Source of the DNA: Chromatiales bacterium
GTDB lineage: Bacteria > Pseudomonadota > Gammaproteobacteria > Chromatiales > Chromatiaceae
Direction: 5' to 3'
DNA: 8,367 nucleotides
Assembly (NCBI GenBank): GCA_024639625.1
Contig: JAHEIA010000098.1
Coordinates: forward strand, 1-8,367
In this document: piece by piece, positions 7,064 through 8,367 of the stretch
How positions within the stretch are numbered: the stretch's first letter is position 1
Layout of the letters: the number at the start of each line of letters is the position of its first letter
Translations under genes and position numbers: made by a program
Notes under the pieces: model-generated
The model's input: only the letters and a program-made list of their open reading frames with translations
The model's database searches: none
What the model was told of the DNA's origin: nothing

Positions 7064-7276
7064 CTAACAGTTGTAAACGCCGACCGCACAGCGTCGAACC
7101 GTGCGTCGCCCAACGCCGGCAACGCTTACCGGGGTCAAGGGACGCCCGACCCGTGCATCGGCAGTCGGGATCAAACTGTGAACGCCGGGGATTGAAAACC
7201 GCTCGCCAAGTTCAGATCCGGCCATCACGATAATCCCGAAAACCACTAAGATAGCAAATCGCTTCGGTAGGCTCAT
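7064..7276 (-). CDS. Small exported or membrane-anchored basic protein coupled to DUF2092
   Basis: This 70-residue protein of unknown function has a basic start (MSLPKR) and a hydrophobic segment at residues 7-20 that could be a signal peptide or an uncleaved anchor. A TADA|R site near residue 41 resembles a signal peptidase AxA site, though it lies far from the hydrophobic core. The C-terminal part, RVGRPLTPVSVAGVGRRTVRR, is basic and then ends in CAVGVYNC, with cysteines at 63 and 70. I recall the RVGRPLTPxSVAGVxRRTxRR pattern from uncharacterised small proteobacterial proteins, but could not verify this. The ATG at 7274-7276 overlaps the DUF2092 stop by ATGA, so the two are almost certainly co-translated. 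The coupling and the motif make this a real gene rather than a chance frame. Confidence 0.75.
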   Translation of the reverse strand: MSLPKRFAILVVFGIIVMAGSELGERFSIPGVHSLIPTADARVGRPLTPVSVAGVGRRTVRRCAVGVYNC

Positions 7277-8079
7277 TTAGGCTCTCCTATCACGAAATGT
7301 CCCGGCATTTCATCCGTGTCCTCTAGACTATTTAGATCCACCTTCCTGGCATCTGTCGGGTTCTTGAAGCTGAAGTCGGTTGCTGCGACCTCGTCTCCGG
7401 TCTTCCAGTCCCTGATCTGAATGGTGTATTGCGGTCCACCGGCGATGAGCTTGGAGGTGATGACGTATCGGCAGGGATAAGGACGCTCCCCTTGTGCAAT
7501 CCATATCTGGTAATCGACTTCGTTCTTACGGAAAGCGAGGTAATCGCATTCAACACCGCCGATGACACCGCTGCCAAGGTCTTTTGTGTCGACGACATCG
7601 AGCATCAGCACTTCATAGGAGTTCGGCGACAGCAAGTCCGCCGCGGGCAAGGGCCGGTTATGCTTGACACGCAGCTCGTCGATCAGGTGGTCGATCGTCC
7701 CGGGCACGTCTTCCTGCGCATAGATGTTCAGGTTTTTGCCGAGCAAGGTCAGGGTCTTCCCGTCGAAGGACATTTCCACATCCGCGAACCCGCCAGAACG
7801 GGTGGCGTGGATCTTGTCAGGCCGATTGAGAACCACCGTGCCTGAGCTCGCCAGGGCAAGTTTCTGGTCCTCCTTGGTAACGACCTCTAGGGTGGCGTCG
7901 TAGGCAAATGAGATGGCCTGCTGCGCCGCCAAATAATCGGACATGGCCTTGAGAAGCCGCTTGGCGTCCTCCTCATCGGCGTTCACACGGGTCGATGTCG
8001 CCAACACTACCATCAGGGACAACACCGCCGTGGAAAGGCTGCGCAAAGCACCCATCCCTACTATTCGTGAAGTCTTCAT
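7273..8079 (-). CDS. Secreted DUF2092 domain protein
   Basis: This 268-residue protein has a classical signal peptide: basic start, hydrophobic core at about residues 14-28, and probable cleavage after VNA (residue 34). The mature part matches the DUF2092 family of predicted periplasmic proteins across its length, with SGTVVLNRPDKIHATRSGG (79-97), FDGKTLTLLGKN (105-116), VPGTIDHLIDELR (125-137), DLGSGVIGGVECDYLAFR (167-184) and QIWIAQGERPYPCRYVITS (191-209). Cys178 and Cys203 could form a disulfide. The layout suggests a LolA/LolB-like beta fold, but no biochemical function is established that I know of. The ATG at 8077-8079 is preceded by AGAGAGG at 8090-8096. It overlaps the downstream 70-residue gene by ATGA, and the two probably act together in the envelope. 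Confidence 0.9.
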   Translation of the reverse strand: MKTSRIVGMGALRSLSTAVLSLMVVLATSTRVNADEEDAKRLLKAMSDYLAAQQAISFAYDATLEVVTKEDQKLALASSGTVVLNRPDKIHATRSGGFADVEMSFDGKTLTLLGKNLNIYAQEDVPGTIDHLIDELRVKHNRPLPAADLLSPNSYEVLMLDVVDTKDLGSGVIGGVECDYLAFRKNEVDYQIWIAQGERPYPCRYVITSKLIAGGPQYTIQIRDWKTGDEVAATDFSFKNPTDARKVDLNSLEDTDEMPGHFVIGEPK

Positions 8080-8367
8080 CTTAACTGCACCTCTCTGAAG
8101 TGAAATTCGCCATGGGGTAATTTTTCATTTGAGTGTCGGAAATCAGCGAAAAATCTATCCTTGGTTGGCGTTACAAACCGGCCTCGATCCGTGTGAGCGG
8201 CCGGCGTCTTCCCGGTTTGTCGAAAAGATCGTTGTCCCGGCGCTGAGCCGGATAGCGAACCCATCGGGACGGTAGCATGCTGCCCACCACAAGCCATCCG
8301 ATTGTACATCCAGTACTTTAATTAGCCAGAGTGAGTGTCCGGAACAGGTGATCAACGCCGAAGCGTT
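8080..8367. other. Upstream region of the DUF2092 operon
   Basis: I see no convincing gene. The ribosome site AGAGAGG at 8090-8096 serves the DUF2092 start. The minus-strand leader at about 8100-8165 is A+T-rich and presumably contains the promoter, but no -35/-10 pair is clear. An imperfect inverted repeat (GTCCCG and CGCT pairing with AGCG and CGGGAC) spans 8234-8270. Confidence 0.4.

Noticed and set aside
7019..8257. A repeated 10-mer CCGGATAGCG at 7019-7028 and 8248-8257, considered as a REP or operator pair
   Set aside because: The match does not extend beyond ten bases, and repeats of this length are expected by chance.
8234..8270. Imperfect inverted repeat upstream of the DUF2092 operon, considered as an operator or terminator
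   Set aside because: The two paired blocks are joined by unequal spacers (1 versus 7 bases) and there is no T-run. It is too weak to call as a feature.

Overview
The window looks like chromosomal DNA from a GC-rich proteobacterium, most likely a gammaproteobacterium. The main reason is a four-subunit quinol:fumarate reductase (frdABCD) that lines up closely with the Escherichia coli enzyme, together with a DUF2092 protein and a GAF-PAS-HisKA_2 kinase of proteobacterial type. The genus cannot be fixed from the sequence alone. No phage, transposase, integrase, CRISPR, tRNA or rRNA signature was seen.

Layout. Positions 1-99 hold no gene. Positions 100-3344, minus strand, carry a compact frdABCD operon (transcribed frdA to frdD) with 4-bp ATGA overlaps at A/B and B/C and a single base between C and D. 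It encodes a membrane-bound flavoprotein/iron-sulfur complex that couples the quinone pool to fumarate/succinate. Positions 3345-3624 hold the frd leader. Positions 3625-3870, plus strand, hold a short ORF resembling the C-terminal end of an LTXXQ (Spy/CpxP-like) periplasmic protein, probably a decayed gene. Positions 3871-4779 are about 900 bases with no convincing gene.

Positions 4780-6779, plus strand, encode a soluble GAF-PAS-HisKA_2 histidine kinase followed immediately by a stand-alone receiver-domain response regulator. This pair is visibly richer in A+T than its neighbours, which hints at a different ancestry. Positions 6780-7063 are gene-free and contain a bulged hairpin placed like the terminator of the next, convergent operon. 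Positions 7064-8079, minus strand, encode a secreted DUF2092 protein and a 70-residue exported or membrane-anchored basic protein, overlapping by ATGA. Positions 8080-8367 are the upstream region of that operon.

Functionally the window combines a respiratory enzyme, a signalling pair of unknown input and output, and an envelope protein pair of unknown function. Nothing in the sequence ties the three modules together beyond adjacency. I did not find a clear new system. The best candidates for follow-up are the DUF2092/small-protein pair, the four-cysteine run in FrdB, and the orphan kinase/receiver pair.
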